NCBI GenBank assembly: GCA_900660155.1 | Contig: CABFPE010000199.1 | Coordinates: 1,100,999 to 1,164,998 of the forward strand | Reading direction: 5' to 3' | Length of the DNA: 64,000 bases | Origin: Hofstenia miamia | Lineage: Eukaryota > Xenacoelomorpha > Acoela > Hofsteniidae | In this document: positions 23,929 to 35,215 of the stretch, one piece after another | Layout: every line of letters begins with the position of its first letter | Numbering within the stretch: the first letter of the stretch is position 1 | Made by a program: the position numbers and the translations under genes | Notes under the pieces: model-generated | Database searches by the model: none | Seen by the model: only the letters and a program-made list of their open reading frames with translations | Told to the model about the DNA's origin: nothing

Positions 23929-24133
23929 ATTTCAAACTATGATAGTGCTTTTTCAGTGAAAATATATTGTGGGTAAATCTAAAGTTGTGTTAATTTGATT
24001 GGCTAAATGAATCTGTTGCAAATTCTAAGAAAAAATTGGGAAGTACGGGAATTTTACGAAGTTTCCAGGAAATAGCATAAAACACGATTTAGACAGGTTA
24101 TTATTCCCAAACTTTTGGCCAGTACTATATATA

Positions 24134-24267
24134 NNNNNNNNNNNNNNNNNNNNNNNNNNNNNNNNNNNNNNNNNNNNNNNNNNNNNNNNNNNNNNNNNNN
24201 NNNNNNNNNNNNNNNNNNNNNNNNNNNNNNNNNNNNNNNNNNNNNNNNNNNNNNNNNNNNNNNNNNN
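24134..24267. other. Assembly gap (134 N) in (TA)n DNA
   Basis: Run of N flanked by TA-repeat sequence on both sides (a long (TA)n follows at 24289-24322), so the gap is probably an unresolved microsatellite. Confidence 0.95.
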
Positions 24268-24282
24268 AATTTATATGTAAAA

Positions 24283-24324
<42 letters not shown>

Positions 24325-25979
24325 TTGTACTTTCAATAATTTTTCGAATTCCATCAAAAGTTACAGAACTTTTCAAAACTACTTTTTCTCAAGAAATATG
24401 AATTTTGCCTAGCTTGTACAAATTTTTCTTTCTTTTACCAAAATTATTATGTGGATCATTGATATACTTTGTAATATTACTTGAAGTACTGTGCAACGAA
24501 GCTCTCTTTTCTTGCCAAGCTACTTTCCCTAACATTAAGTAAATTTATTCAATCGTATTGCATGTATCAATGAAAAAAGTTACACGTGATCATTCTCAAA
24601 TGGAAAGGTATTATATAACATTAAAAAGATTTTAAGAACTGGATAAAATGAATTAATTAAAATCATTCAACTTTTCTTTTTTCAACACATCAAGATGAAC
24701 TGGTGGTCCACAATACCGCTTCCTTTTTTGATGAAGTTGAAGAGTTGCTAATGGAATTCTAACACCGTATCAAAAGTGGCTGAGCAATTTGGGGATATTT
24801 TCGTTTGCACTAGGTTCACAATAGCAAAATCCTCTTGCCCCTAAAAACTTTATGAAATCGATATCGAAAAATCAGGTAGAATCTATTCTAAAACATTTAA
24901 AAACCTATTGAATGGCTGTGGCCTAGATTAAATATCTGTTCATCTACTCAAGAGATCTTTCAATTTTTTTTCAATTATCCCGAGATTTTGCAATTGTAAG
25001 AATAATTCTGTTAATAAAAAAAAACGCTCAAAATCTGAAGTCTTGAATGATAGGTATATCAGTATTTGTTTGAAGTTTACCTTCTTTTTGAAAAAGTAAT
25101 ATTTGATGTATTATTTTTCCTAGTAGTATTTAAGACTCAATTTATGCTGCAAGTGGCAAAAGTTGTGTATGGCTGCAAATAGGATTAATTGAAATCGATA
25201 AATTGAAAGGGAAGCTTTTTTCCTTTTTTCAAGTCATGCACGCTGACAAAATTATCCATATTGTCAATTCCCAAGCCAGGACATATTCTAAGCTTTTTTT
25301 ACAACTGTCCTAACTCAGCCAGATAACATTTGCACCTAGATGGGGAAGTTCGGGGTCCCAGTAACATGTATAAGTAGCGATCATCCACTGAAACACGACA
25401 CTGTGTGCAAAAAATTTTTAAGCAGGCATGAATATGGAATTTTGTGCTGTTCCACCGTTGCCAAAAATTTTTCAATAGTGATTTTTAAAAGTACTTCACA
25501 ACCATTTGCTCAACACTTTAAAGCAAAGTGCAACAATTCAATAAAAAACAAAAAAATGAATTCAAGATAGAATACTCTAAAATTTGCTAGATGCTTTTCC
25601 TCTGCTTATCCTGATTATTATTTGCAAAGCCTTGAAAAATTGTCTTACTTTGGTACAGCCTAAAATGCAAAGATAGTTTACCTAGGTAGTGTTTCTTTTT
25701 TACTTCTGCGCGCTTCATATTTACAACTGCCTGTTAGAATATGCCTTGCCCGAAAAATGTAAGTAAATGGAATGTTTAGATGAATGTTTGATGATTCAGA
25801 TATTGTATGCTACACTTTGTAATATTAATATAATAGAAACTATTACTTAATTGCAAGAATATATGAAGATACCAATATCACCATCTCGTGACAAGCTTAC
25901 TAATTTTAACGGACACAATATACCAATCAGTGGAGAAGTCAAATTACCTGCTGTCATAAGAAGGAATAAAAGAAAATTT
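24268..25979 (+). other. Mostly non-coding; possible decayed coding segment at 25138-25570
   Basis: On the plus strand two short frames, one containing VMHADKIIHIVNSQARTYSK and the next VTCISSDHPLKHDTVCKKF, have protein-like composition and are separated by one stop and about 25 bases. They could be a broken transposon gene just upstream of the gypsy relic. I do not recognise the family. Nothing supportable elsewhere here. Confidence 0.25.
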
Positions 25980-27535
25980 AATTTCAAATTTTTAGTTGTC
26001 CCAACTAATAACAAAGCGATTTTGGCATAAGCACGTCATTGAAAGCAGAAATGCTGGAAGTAAAATTCAAGAACCCTGAGGAGAACAAAATACATTCTAT
26101 CAAAAGCTCAAGAAATGCCAACCTTTTTTGGATGATGCCCGGAAAGCAATGACCAAGCATCCGGGCCAGCAAAAAATGCGTTAATGAAAATATTGAGCAA
26201 ATAAAATGACGTTTTCTCCGGTTATGGCAAAGTTTATAACAAGTACAAAATTCTTTTGAAGCAATCTGTAAGACCAATTATGCATCCTCCTAGAGGATAC
26301 CCCTTGTCGCAAATTCCAAGGTTGAAAAGCAAGTTGAAAGATCTTCAAGCGTCTGGAATAATTTCAAAGGTGGATGAAGCAACAGAATGGTTTGGTAGCA
26401 TGGTAGTTGTCGAAAAGTCTAACGGAGATTTAAGGATTACCTTTGATAACAAAACACAACCAACAAACTAACCGAGAATACCACTATCCGCCTTCGAACG
26501 CAAGACTTCGAGAGTTCTTCAGTCATGGATCTATCAAACTGTTATTGGCACATTCCACTAACAAGGCGTTCATCACTCTTGTGTACTTTTAACACACCAT
26601 TTGATCGAGACTATCATTTGGATTGTCATCTACATCAGACAAATCACAGAGTTTGATTGATCAATAGTTTGGAGACATCGATAACGTAATCGCAATCCAC
26701 GACGACATCTGTATAGCTACTGCTACAAAAGAAGATCATATTGAAACATTGAAATTAGCATTACAACGCGCACTCCTAAGAAATGTAAATCTCAATAGAA
26801 GAATGATTCAAATGATGAAGAACACTGTAAAATATTTGGGATTTATCATAAGTGACCACGATTTCATTCCGGCCCAAATATAGGAGAAGTTATTGAAAGA
26901 TATTCCCAGCATTGAAAATCCAATACAAACCAGGTAAATTACTCTTTCTTGCTGACACGATATCTAGATTCAAATTGCCCAGAATAAATAGTAGTGAATT
27001 GGAATGAAAGTTAGAGATACCTGTCCATATGTTGTCAACGACTGAAACACTGAACATAGTTCAAGTTCGCAATGAAGTTTTGAGCGATCCTTACTAGAGA
27101 AAATTCAAAACTTAAATGATATTTTCTCATTGGATGGAATTCCTCACCAGATTGCTGCTGATAATAACCCGTTTGGCTCCAAAGAATTTGAGGCTTTTGC
27201 ACATAGGCTCGACATTTCATTGATGCATTGTAGTCCCAGGTATCCACAATCCAATGGCATGGCCGAAAGAGTAGTCAGAATTTTTAAAGAGATGTTTAAG
27301 AAGACTTCTGATTACAGAAGAGCACCAATGGACTGCAATAATTCACCGTTATCATTCTGTAGATACTCCCCAGGTGCGTTGTTTTATAGTCGTCGTCTAA
27401 GATCCAATGCACTGATGACAAATGAAGGGCTCATTCCAAAGGTGGGTTCAAAAGATGAATTTAAAAAATTGGAAAGCAAGTACAGATCTTCGCAGGAAAA
27501 AATCTACAATTGTCAGGCGTAAACATTAGAAGATT
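25980..27535 (+). mobile_element. Ty3/gypsy pol relic (RT and integrase)
   Basis: At 26256-26471 the frame reads MHPPRGYPLSQIP, LKSKLKDLQASGIISKV, EATEWFGSMVVVEK and NGDLRITFD. This is the opening of gypsy reverse transcriptase (HPPR-x-P ... TEWVSP-x-VVV-K-x-G-x-LRI-C-D). The YxDD region near 26690 is degenerate (an IHDD-like stretch). At 27130-27522 lies the integrase core: QIAADNNPFGSKEF (Asp), CSPRYPQSNGMAERVV (Glu, 34 residues later). RNase H and the integrase N-terminus are largely deleted. Stops and an internal deletion make it inactive. Followed by a probable 3' LTR at 27902. Confidence 0.85.
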
Positions 27536-27901
27536 CAAAATCTGTGGCAAACATAAAATTTGTAAAATTGAGAAACTCTATTGGAACGTTCGTGGGTAAC
27601 GCAAATCACCAAGATATTATATTGAAAAAGTGGGAAACATTTTCATCCGAAGTAACCGATGACACTTGATAGACTTGGATAAGTCTAAGGAGCGGAATCA
27701 ATGAGTAACTACAGCCCCGCAAACGATTTCAATTGGTTAGTTCAAGATGATGCATCCACTCCTCAAAAGAAAATAAGGATGCACTAACAACGTCAGGAAG
27801 CAATACTTCATTCACACGTAACAATTAAAGACCTCAAAATTATGGTTGTCCCATAAACTCAAGTTATCGCTTCAACTAAGAACTACTGTAAAAATGGAGG
27901 A

Positions 27902-28083
27902 TGTTGCATTGGTTAAGTTTACTCCATGTTTACCTTCGATGTACTGGGACAGTAGTTACTATTTACCGTGATGTGTCGTGGCATACTAGTCACCATGTAA
28001 TATCTATTGTATATAATTGCAATCCTTGTCACTTGTAAGTTAATAAAACGATTTTACTCATTAGTTACTGTCAAATCGTTACA
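27902..28083 (+). repeat. Probable 3' LTR of the gypsy relic
   Basis: A purine-rich tract AAAAATGGAGGA immediately precedes TGTTGCATTGG, as a polypurine primer precedes a 3' LTR. The segment ends TCGTTACA, giving TG...CA borders, and has an AATAAA near 28041. At 182 bases it is a short but acceptable LTR. No matching 5' LTR was found upstream, so this is an inference from position and borders. Confidence 0.5.
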
Positions 28084-29015
28084 GAAAATACAAATATGCT
28101 TAGTAATAATTGTCGAATACGTGTCAAAGTATGAAAGTGCAATATTTTACGTACAGAATTTTTATACTAGATAAATAAATGTGGTATATTTAATTAGTAT
28201 AAAATTTTTTAACATTGTGAAGATATACAAAGTGAGTTCAAATCGAAAAAATGAAAAATTTATGATTGTTGTTTGACTTAGCTAACCTTATTGCAGATGA
28301 AGAATTCATTCAGACAGACTTCTTCTACTCCTACAATCTACAAGCTAAAAATATAAATGGTTCAAACCGTCTGCTGACTGAATATATAGTTTTATTGTAT
28401 AATAATCAGAAATAGTCCAAGAGTTGAAATTACATTTCAATATAACGAAAACATTCAAATATATTTCGAATTACAAAGTCATCGTCAGTTTTACAAATAA
28501 TTCCCTTTAATTTTTACTTGATTTTATAATAATATTTTATTTCACTAAATCTTAATTATTGGTAGCAATAGTTTATGTTTATAATTATCTTTTGTATTTA
28601 GACATGGTTAAAATGATCTAATTACAATGCTTTAAGTAATTTTAAGATATTTTGCATCAGTATTCTTTAAAATTCTTACATCATAACTTAGTCCACAATT
28701 TTTTTTCGGAATCAAATTATGCCTTAGGTTCTACAACGCCTTCAATTTTTTCGGCAACGAGGAAATAGCTGAGGAATATGGCAACCAATTTTTAAAAATC
28801 ATAATGATATAAATTAACTTTTTACACATTAAATTTTATTTTAGAAAGAAGAATATTTCCGAGGATTTATTAATGCGCAACATAATAATTTCAAATTTAT
28901 CACTCATTTTTGTCAATAAAGGCAATTCCTGACGTTAAAATATCTTGTTAATATTTTATGGTATTTATATTTTTTTTGCAAGGTGTAAATAGATTAAGCA
29001 ATATGAAAACATTCA
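28084..29015. other. Non-coding
   Basis: AT-rich; no gene or element end recognised. Confidence 0.5.
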
Positions 29016-29311
29016 TTGACCATGAGCGATGCATTGAAATCGGGTGTTTTAAATGTCTTAAATAATAAAAAAAAAGATGAACAATTATTCAGCAAGATCC
29101 AATCAAATTCGACACACCCCCTTCGACACATCCTTCCTAATAGAACTCAATTCGCTGCAGAGAGATTAAGACCACGTATGCCTCCAACGATTCTGGCAAA
29201 AAAATATCAAAACCTCAAAATTTTTCCAAACAGATGCCTGAAATATCCATATTCGTAAATTTGTAAACTATATATTCTGAATGTTATTTTCAGATACATA
29301 ATCATAAAATA

Positions 29312-29360
<49 letters not shown>
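29016..29360 (+). mobile_element. 3' end of a LINE with (ATT)n tail
   Basis: The frame contains FSKIQSNSTHPLRHILPN and RTQFAAERLRPRMPPTIL, matching the extreme C-terminus of the other LINE polymerases in this window (HPLSHFVPN near 5.3 kb, HPLHGQLP near 57.9 kb). It is followed by a pure ATT repeat from 29312 to 29360, the microsatellite tail that several LINE clades leave at their 3' end. Everything upstream of this domain is missing. Confidence 0.8.
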
Positions 29361-29361
<1 letters not shown>

Positions 29362-29479
29362 CTAGTACTAGTAATGTTAGTAACGTGTAAATTGGATCAT
29401 TTCCTTGGATGCTTGTGTTGTGCATAGGTTTTCTTTTTGTTGAATAAATCCTATATTCTTTTTATGCTGTAACCCTACA

Positions 29480-29660
29480 GATTACATAAACACAGAGAAA
29501 CAAGTGGAATACATTAGTTGCTGCAAACTCCGCCAAATTTTAATGATACTATTATAATTATAAAATGGTCATGTAAGATGCATTATAAGCAACTTGCAAT
29601 GCCAAGATCAACTTAGTTTTCTGAAGGTTCGTGATTACTGTAATTATTAATACAAAGAAT
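29480..29660 (+). repeat. Diverged copy of the interior of the 8.3-9.6-kb hAT-type element
   Basis: AACACAGAGAAACAAGTGGA, then AAGCAACTTGCAATGCCAAG and ATCAACTTAGT occur in the same order as at 8658-8860. No termini accompany it. It lies directly beside the promoter-like repeat that follows. Confidence 0.7.
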
Positions 29661-30065
29661 TTTATAGAGCCTTGACATAGCAATAATAGGGTATGAGTAG
29701 TAGAAGGGACTCGTATTTCATCTCACTTTTTTCTGATTGGTCGAGAGGTGGCTCGTAGGAGGTGTCACTTTGTTCTGATTGGTCGAGAGGGGTGGCCTTT
29801 GACCTGAGACGCCGTGGATATTGGCGCGGGGGGTGTTTTACTGACGTCATGGATGTACTTTTACTAGTTTTTGTATTATTTATGTGACCTAATTTAGTTT
29901 GCACTTACTTACTTTTTTAGTTTTACTTTCCCACATTTACTTACTTACTTTTTTAGTTTTACTTTCTTTCCCACATTAACATACTTTACATTTATTACTT
30001 TCCCACATTAACTTACTTTACATGTATTACTTTCACACATTAACTTACTTTACATGTATTACTTT
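29661..30065 (-). repeat. Dispersed promoter-like repeat, copy 2 (inverted relative to 2466-2755)
   Basis: Reverse complement of the 2.5-kb copy: several ~32-base units with core ACTTTCCCACATTAACTTAC at 29905-30065, and the CRE palindrome TGACGTCA at 29842-29849. This copy also keeps what the gap removes from the other: two CTGATTGGTCGAGAGG motifs (CCAAT boxes) and a GC-rich TATTGGCGCGGGGGG stretch. CCAAT, GC-rich and CRE elements within 150 bases are what a polymerase II promoter or LTR promoter would carry, but no transcript evidence is available here. Confidence 0.7.
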
Positions 30066-30066
30066 N
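30066..30066. other. Single ambiguous base at a repeat edge
   Basis: One N sits exactly where the minisatellite stops, which suggests a contig join or collapsed repeat. Confidence 0.7.
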
Positions 30067-30249
30067 TTATTATTATTAATTTAGTTAATACTATTATTTT
30101 ATAGATTACTTCAGTAGAGGATATGTAGTATATTTTCCTTTTCAAAAGCATTTGGTTGTATAAACCTCGACATTTGCTTTTTATGAAACTCGAGTGTAAA
30201 TTTGTAATTATTGGCAATTGTCTTCAACTGCTAACTTTTAATCTAAAAT

Positions 30250-30560
30250 ATCACTAAAACGAATTGAATTTTGACATTTCGATTCAAAGAGATTGGACAT
30301 AAGTTTATCAAATGCAACTTATGGATAAATCTGAAATGATTTGTTTTGGTAACAACTTAGTACCATTGAATATTATCCCATTTAAGTATTTAGGTGTCAT
30401 ATTAAGTGAAAAACACAATGTTTAATGAGCAAACAGTCATTAATGAAATACAGATTCGTATCATAAGGTCAATAACACTGATATAAATTAGTGCACTAAA
30501 TAAATGCTTTGCCAATATTGAAACCGTTCATGATGCTGAATTTTATTGTGCATTTTTCTA
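30250..30560 (+). mobile_element. LINE RT fragment (thumb region)
   Basis: Near 30308-30424 the frame reads DKSEMICFGNNLVPLN then FKYLGVILSEK. This is the K-T/S-E-x-x-x-F-G ... KYLGV segment that follows the catalytic YxDD motif in LINE polymerases. A frame change follows, and the next frame (containing NEIQIRIIRSITLI) continues plausibly. No other LINE domains adjoin it. Confidence 0.55.
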
Positions 30561-30756
30561 AGACTTGATGCACATGAATACTGTTTGTGCAGTCAGTACA
30601 TCATCCTAACAATTTAGATGGTTGCATCGACAAATTTTGAATCCCGCAGTTATAAGGCAGTAATTCATACGGTTGTGTAAGATCAGTGTGTCAGAGGTAA
30701 AACAAATAACTAGTGTTGGTTGATTTTGTGATATATATATATATATATATATATAT

Positions 30757-30875
30757 AAAGGATTTGGAACGCATTCAAAAGCGTGCTCTGCGGATAATTT
30801 TTCCAAATTTTAAATATGAAGCAGCATGTCTTATCAGCAAGTGTCAATCTCTAAGTGATCGACGAAATTCATGCT
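30757..30875 (+). mobile_element. 119-bp exact copy of a LINE segment between (TA)n tracts
   Basis: Base-for-base identical by eye to the reverse complement of 5371-5489 (C-terminal part of the LINE polymerase). It is bounded by TA repeats directly on both sides. It encodes only an internal piece and is not a functional element. Confidence 0.9.
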
Positions 30876-31113
30876 ATATATATATATATCTCCCGCTAAA
30901 TGTTTTTTTACGAACCTCATCATAACCGCGTTTCCAAACATAAATCTTTGAAATTTTGTAGAAGAGTGTCTCCTTAATTTGCTTAACCCCATTGTAAATA
31001 TATTTAAGTTCGAGCATATACTGCAGGAGCAATGACCAAAAAAGAAATTTCGGACTGTTTCCTGACAAATTTAAGGTTTTTGCATTTTCCATAGCAAAAA
31101 GCGGGAACTATGC

Positions 31114-31152
<39 letters not shown>

Positions 31153-33589
31153 TATATAGTGTATACATGCATATATATATATATACAAACATGAAAGGCA
31201 TAAATTACACAAAAGAGTGATGTTTTTCTTAAATTTGGATATAAGATGTTTCCTAAAATATGTATTACAGGCAATGTTATTGCAGATGAATTTGAAAAAT
31301 TTGTAGGGTAGGTCTATATTCATTGTATCCTATTCTATTAGAAGGAGCTTGCAGGCCTTTCAATGAGTGCATTCTAATGTTAAAAATCTATGTTTGAAAC
31401 ACAGAAACGTGCATCAACAAAATAACTGAAAATAACATCAAAATATAGAATTGAAATTCACAAGCATTATCTTACAAATGGAAGTTATCATCTATTAAGC
31501 TTCTTAATCTCTGCCGCTGGAATAAAACTTGAAAACCATTGTAGTACAAAATGTTTTATGAAGGATTTTATGAAATTTCATAAAGTTCCTTATTGTGAAA
31601 TTAGTGATTTCAATTTTTCATCAATTTCGTGTGGCGGCAATACTTGTAGGAAGGATTTGCGTACCTTCTGCTAAAAGGTTGATTGGTACCCGTATCCACC
31701 CATATCCAGAGAATACTTACGCATATAACTGAATGTCTTACGTGTGCCTTTTCGAATACACGTAGGCCCAATTTCAACAACTCTAGACTACTCCAGTTTT
31801 GGAAAATAAATTTTGCTAAAGCTAGCTGTCGGTCTTATTAAACTCAGATCTATATCCAGCCGATAACTGTAATTAGAGTGCCTATTAGTGATGTGTGGGC
31901 ATGTGGGAACTACTCATGGGTACCCGTTGCACAAATGATTACGAGTAAACATCTTTCCACTGCACATTATGTGAATTTAAAATCTGATTTTTTCAAAACA
32001 AATTATAAATAAATATTTAAAAATTTACATCTATAATGAATTTGACTTGTGTTTGAAATTTTATTAATAATTCTTAAATTATTTGATAGCAGCAAAGAAA
32101 ATTTCATTTTGGATGTGAATAGGAATGTACTTTTTGACAGGCCGATGTTACATTAAAAAAGCTTTACTTTACCCAGAGATGGAAGCTGGTTCGTACTGCC
32201 CAGTGGCCCAGTTCTGATTACTTATAATTTCACTTCATCGGTCAAAAGTGGTTACTGGTAATCGGTCAGCAAATTTTATCTGAGGATTTCACAAATCTTA
32301 TGCTGCGAAAGCTTACAAAAACGTTCACTTATATACGATTATGCAAAAATGTTCGGAGATAACATATGCAATTCACCAATGTGGGTCAAGTCGTCTTTTT
32401 GAATAAGTACTAGTGCATTGAATGTCGATTCAATGGCATAAATTCAGTAAATAAGAGCTCTAATGATCTAAGTATCTAACCAATAACACCATATTAAATT
32501 CTAACTCTCCATTTAATTTTTGCCATTATATATTTGAAATGAATAGTAATGAGTAATGATTCGAAATTATAGAAACTGTCAACGTGCCTTTAAAGGCACA
32601 AGCCAATAAGATCCAATAATTCATTTTTAGATTATACTTTCAGAGTAAACCTAGTTTGATTTTCTGATCACCACGGTCGTTAAGCTTTGCTTATTAACTA
32701 GGCCTAAAATTAAAACTTAAAATCATCACCATTGATGTTTGCAAGTAATCACAGTGGGCTGTTAATTACTGAAATCTATCACGGAATAGTTTGTTTACAT
32801 AAGATTACCAATATTCCAACAAAACACGCTATTAAACTTTGCAAGATTAAGAGCATTGGATGATTTGCCTCGATTTTTTGGAAGCTAACAGTATTATGTC
32901 AAGCTACTCTGTATACCAGTGCTTCTTCGCCTCCTATTTTTTATTGGTACGGTGTATTCTTCGCTAATGCTGGTTGTCTGACCCGTATTTAATTTACATA
33001 GAAACTTCCGGTTATCATAGAAATGATGAACACAATATTTCAACATTTATAGAGGCTCTGAATAATATAGGTGTATGACAAATTATAGCACTGCATAAAT
33101 CTGGGTTTAGATCACTCTATGCGCCTTAAATTTTAGTGTTTTTTCTTAAGCATTTACGACATTATGCGCATACATTAAAAAATCAATGAGTAAATATATA
33201 TGTATATTGCATCTTAGTATAAATTCTACATTTCTTGGATATCCACGAAAAATTAGTATTTTGTTCAAGACACTAGGTAAAGTCTTCCAATATTTTAAAC
33301 AAAATTCTTTTAAAATTAGCTCAAAAAATCTAAAAGTTTCAAACAAAGTAATAGATGTACATGAACATAAAATTAAGGTAATATAGGATTTGCTTGGAGG
33401 CTCACTAATGCAAAAAGTAAGTTAATTCCTTCATATTTTAAATTATAACCACTTTCTAGTTCTGAGTGACATGAATGTATAACAGAGGAGTAAATCGGAA
33501 TGACCTGTTTTCGAACCATAACCTTTCTTTCTTTACTGGTAAAAATAGATTCCATTAGTTTTTGTAAAATGGTCTACATTTCGTTTTTT
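30876..33589. other. Non-coding, (TA)n-rich, with one hAT-type end at 32174
   Basis: Long TA tracts lie at 31117-31180. CAGAGATGGAAGCTGGTTC at 32174 has the same terminus as the hAT-type elements at 8275 and 34344, followed by its own words (GCCCAGTGGCCCAG, GGTTACTGGTAATCGGTCA). No matching right end was found. Around 31680-31930 there are paired GGTACCCG-type words that could be another such element. No gene. Confidence 0.4.
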
Positions 33590-33672
33590 AAAATATGAGC
33601 TCAAAATGGGCTGAAAATTTGAAATAGATGGGCTGGGTTGGAAACTTTTCAGTTTACTCAGCCCATTTCTAT
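33590..33672 (-). mobile_element. Terminal fragment with GGGCTG words
   Basis: The reverse complement begins AGATAGAAATGGGCTGAG, a diverged form of the CAGAGATGGAA terminus, followed by further CAGCCCAT/GGGCTG words. It matches the end at 54955-55017. The opposite end is not visible. Confidence 0.45.
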
Positions 33673-33687
33673 CTATACTATATATAT

Positions 33688-33945
33688 AAGGGCAGTCGAC
33701 AACTTGTTCTCTGTTAAATATCGCGTACAAGTAGCCTTGTTACTGGTCTATTATAAAGTGTAAAATTTGTGAAAGATAAATTTAGTAAAACCAAATATAT
33801 TTCCTTTCGGAATTTGAACATAGAATTAAATAAATATTTCTCAAAATTTAGCGTTCTATTAAACAGAAAAATTCCAAAATATAATTTTGCGACTTAGTGA
33901 ATGAGCTAAGGCTAACAAAGATCTCTACACAAAGGCTACACTATA
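33688..33945 (+). repeat. Three-copy dispersed repeat, copy 2
   Basis: AACTTGTTCTCTGTTAAATA, CAAGTAGCC, AAATTTAGTAAAACCAAATA, ATATTTCCTTTCGG and TTCTCAAAATTTAGC occur in the order seen at 19618-20010. Right after it comes the mariner-type element. Non-coding. Confidence 0.65.
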
Positions 33946-34103
33946 TATATATATATATACACAGAGTGAGGCAGCTAAATTCAGACAATTATAATTACAT
34001 ACATAAACATGAAAATTGTCTCAATTAAATTGTTGTATTATACACACACATACAATTGTGACATTATAAAGCGTGTTAATTAAATAAATTTCATTTTAGT
34101 GCA

Positions 34104-34343
34104 ATGAGTGAACAAGTGCAACACAATACAATCGTGACATTAAAACGTGTTAACTCTGCTGCTGAAATTATTTCTGCTTTGAAGCTTAAAGGCAATAAGC
34201 GATTAACAGTCTACAGAGTAATCAAGAATTACAAAAAAATAATACAACAGCTCGTGCAACATCGTCTAGAAAGTCGAAGAAACGGGAAAAATCGCAAAGA
34301 ATATTGGAGACAAAATTCGTCGAAACCCTCCGAGATCTCAAAG
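34104..34343 (+). pseudogene. Mariner-type transposase, N-terminal helix-turn-helix part
   Basis: Begins MSEQVQHNTIVTL and continues with NSAAEIISALKLKGNKR and TVYRVIKNYKK, a helix-turn-helix of the kind that binds mariner terminal repeats. It becomes lysine/arginine-rich and is cut by the hAT-type insertion exactly at a TCTCAAAG target. Translation beyond 34343 reads into the insert. Confidence 0.7.
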
Positions 34344-35207
34344 CAGAGTTGGAACCGGCCGGAAATTTTAAGGCCGGGGCCGGTAGTTGGCCGGCAACAG
34401 CTAATACCGGCCGGCCGGTTTTCGGCCTGTTTTGGCCGGTAAATTATATTTCCATTTTATATTTAATCTATGCAAGTACGTTGTATATATATATATATAA
34501 ACATAAACAAGCTGTTTTACACATGGCGATGCATAGAGCTGATATTGCATAACGCAAATTTCAATCTATTATAACTATATTTCTACCAAAGCACAATTTT
34601 GATATTTTTTATAACTTTAATCAGCTGTTTTCACTTTCAGTGAATGGAAAATTGTGAACGTTTTAGTTTTTATTTAGTTAGTTTACTTTGCATGTTTTTC
34701 TGCATTCTACTCAAATATATTTTCAACGTCCCCTTAAAATATTAATTAAATGCAAGGGTTCCAGCTGCTTTATTTGAATGAGGTCTTTCAAATTTCAAGC
34801 GTAAATCTTCTACATTATATTTTAGTATTATAAACAGGTTCTTTTAATATTAATAGTAAGTTCCATAGAAAATTGAAGTAAAATCAAAAAGCAGAACAAC
34901 TCCGTTTGTAGCAAAATTTAGGAGAGATTCCAGAATGTAAATGTAATTATTATTCAAATTGCAATACTGTAAATTGCTCATAGTATAATATTTTTTTCGA
35001 ACTTTAGATTTTAATAGAAATTCCTCCCAAACTAAGAAAAGTATTCCCTGTTTATCATAAAAAACAAGAATATTTTTTATAATTTCGGCCGGTAAGCGGC
35101 CGGTAACTTTACCGGCCTTTCATGAGATTTAAAAGTGGCTGCAGGCCGGTAAATTGCCGCCCCAGGCCCAACCGGCCTCGGCCGGGCGGTAGCCGGTTCC
35201 ATCTCTG
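34344..35207. mobile_element. Non-autonomous hAT-type element with GGCCGG word arrays, nested
   Basis: Left end CAGAGTTGGAACCGGCC, right end the inverse of CAGAGATGGAACCGGCTACC, with target duplication TCTCAAAG (34336-34343) and TCTCAAGG (35208-35215), 7 of 8 identical. Both ends are packed with GGCCGG, GGCCGGT and CCGGCC, which makes them GC islands in AT-rich DNA (34350-34440 and 35085-35200). The interior is AT-rich and non-coding. It inserted into an existing transposase gene, so it is younger than that copy of the mariner element. Confidence 0.9.
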
Positions 35208-35215
35208 TCTCAAGG

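Larger units (their letters stand above)
22778..24127 (-). mobile_element. Full-length Tc1/mariner element (DD36E spacing)
   Basis: Inverted ends CAGTACTGGCCAAAAGTTTG at 22778 and its complement at about 24108-24127 bound a ~1.35-kb unit inserted at a TA in TA-rich DNA, as expected for Tc1/mariner. The only gene, on the minus strand, is a transposase in two frames (separate entries). The last base of the right end differs from the left. The scaffold gap begins only a few bases beyond that end. Confidence 0.9.

Noticed and set aside
31004-31323. Overlapping minus-strand frames with YIYIYI runs
   Set aside because: They only translate a (TA)n microsatellite; the same holds for frames near 7.0, 24.3, 30.7, 36.6 and 54.3 kb.
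32174-33672. A single element spanning the termini at 32174 and 33672
   Set aside because: The inner words differ between the two ends and the 8-base flanks do not match.
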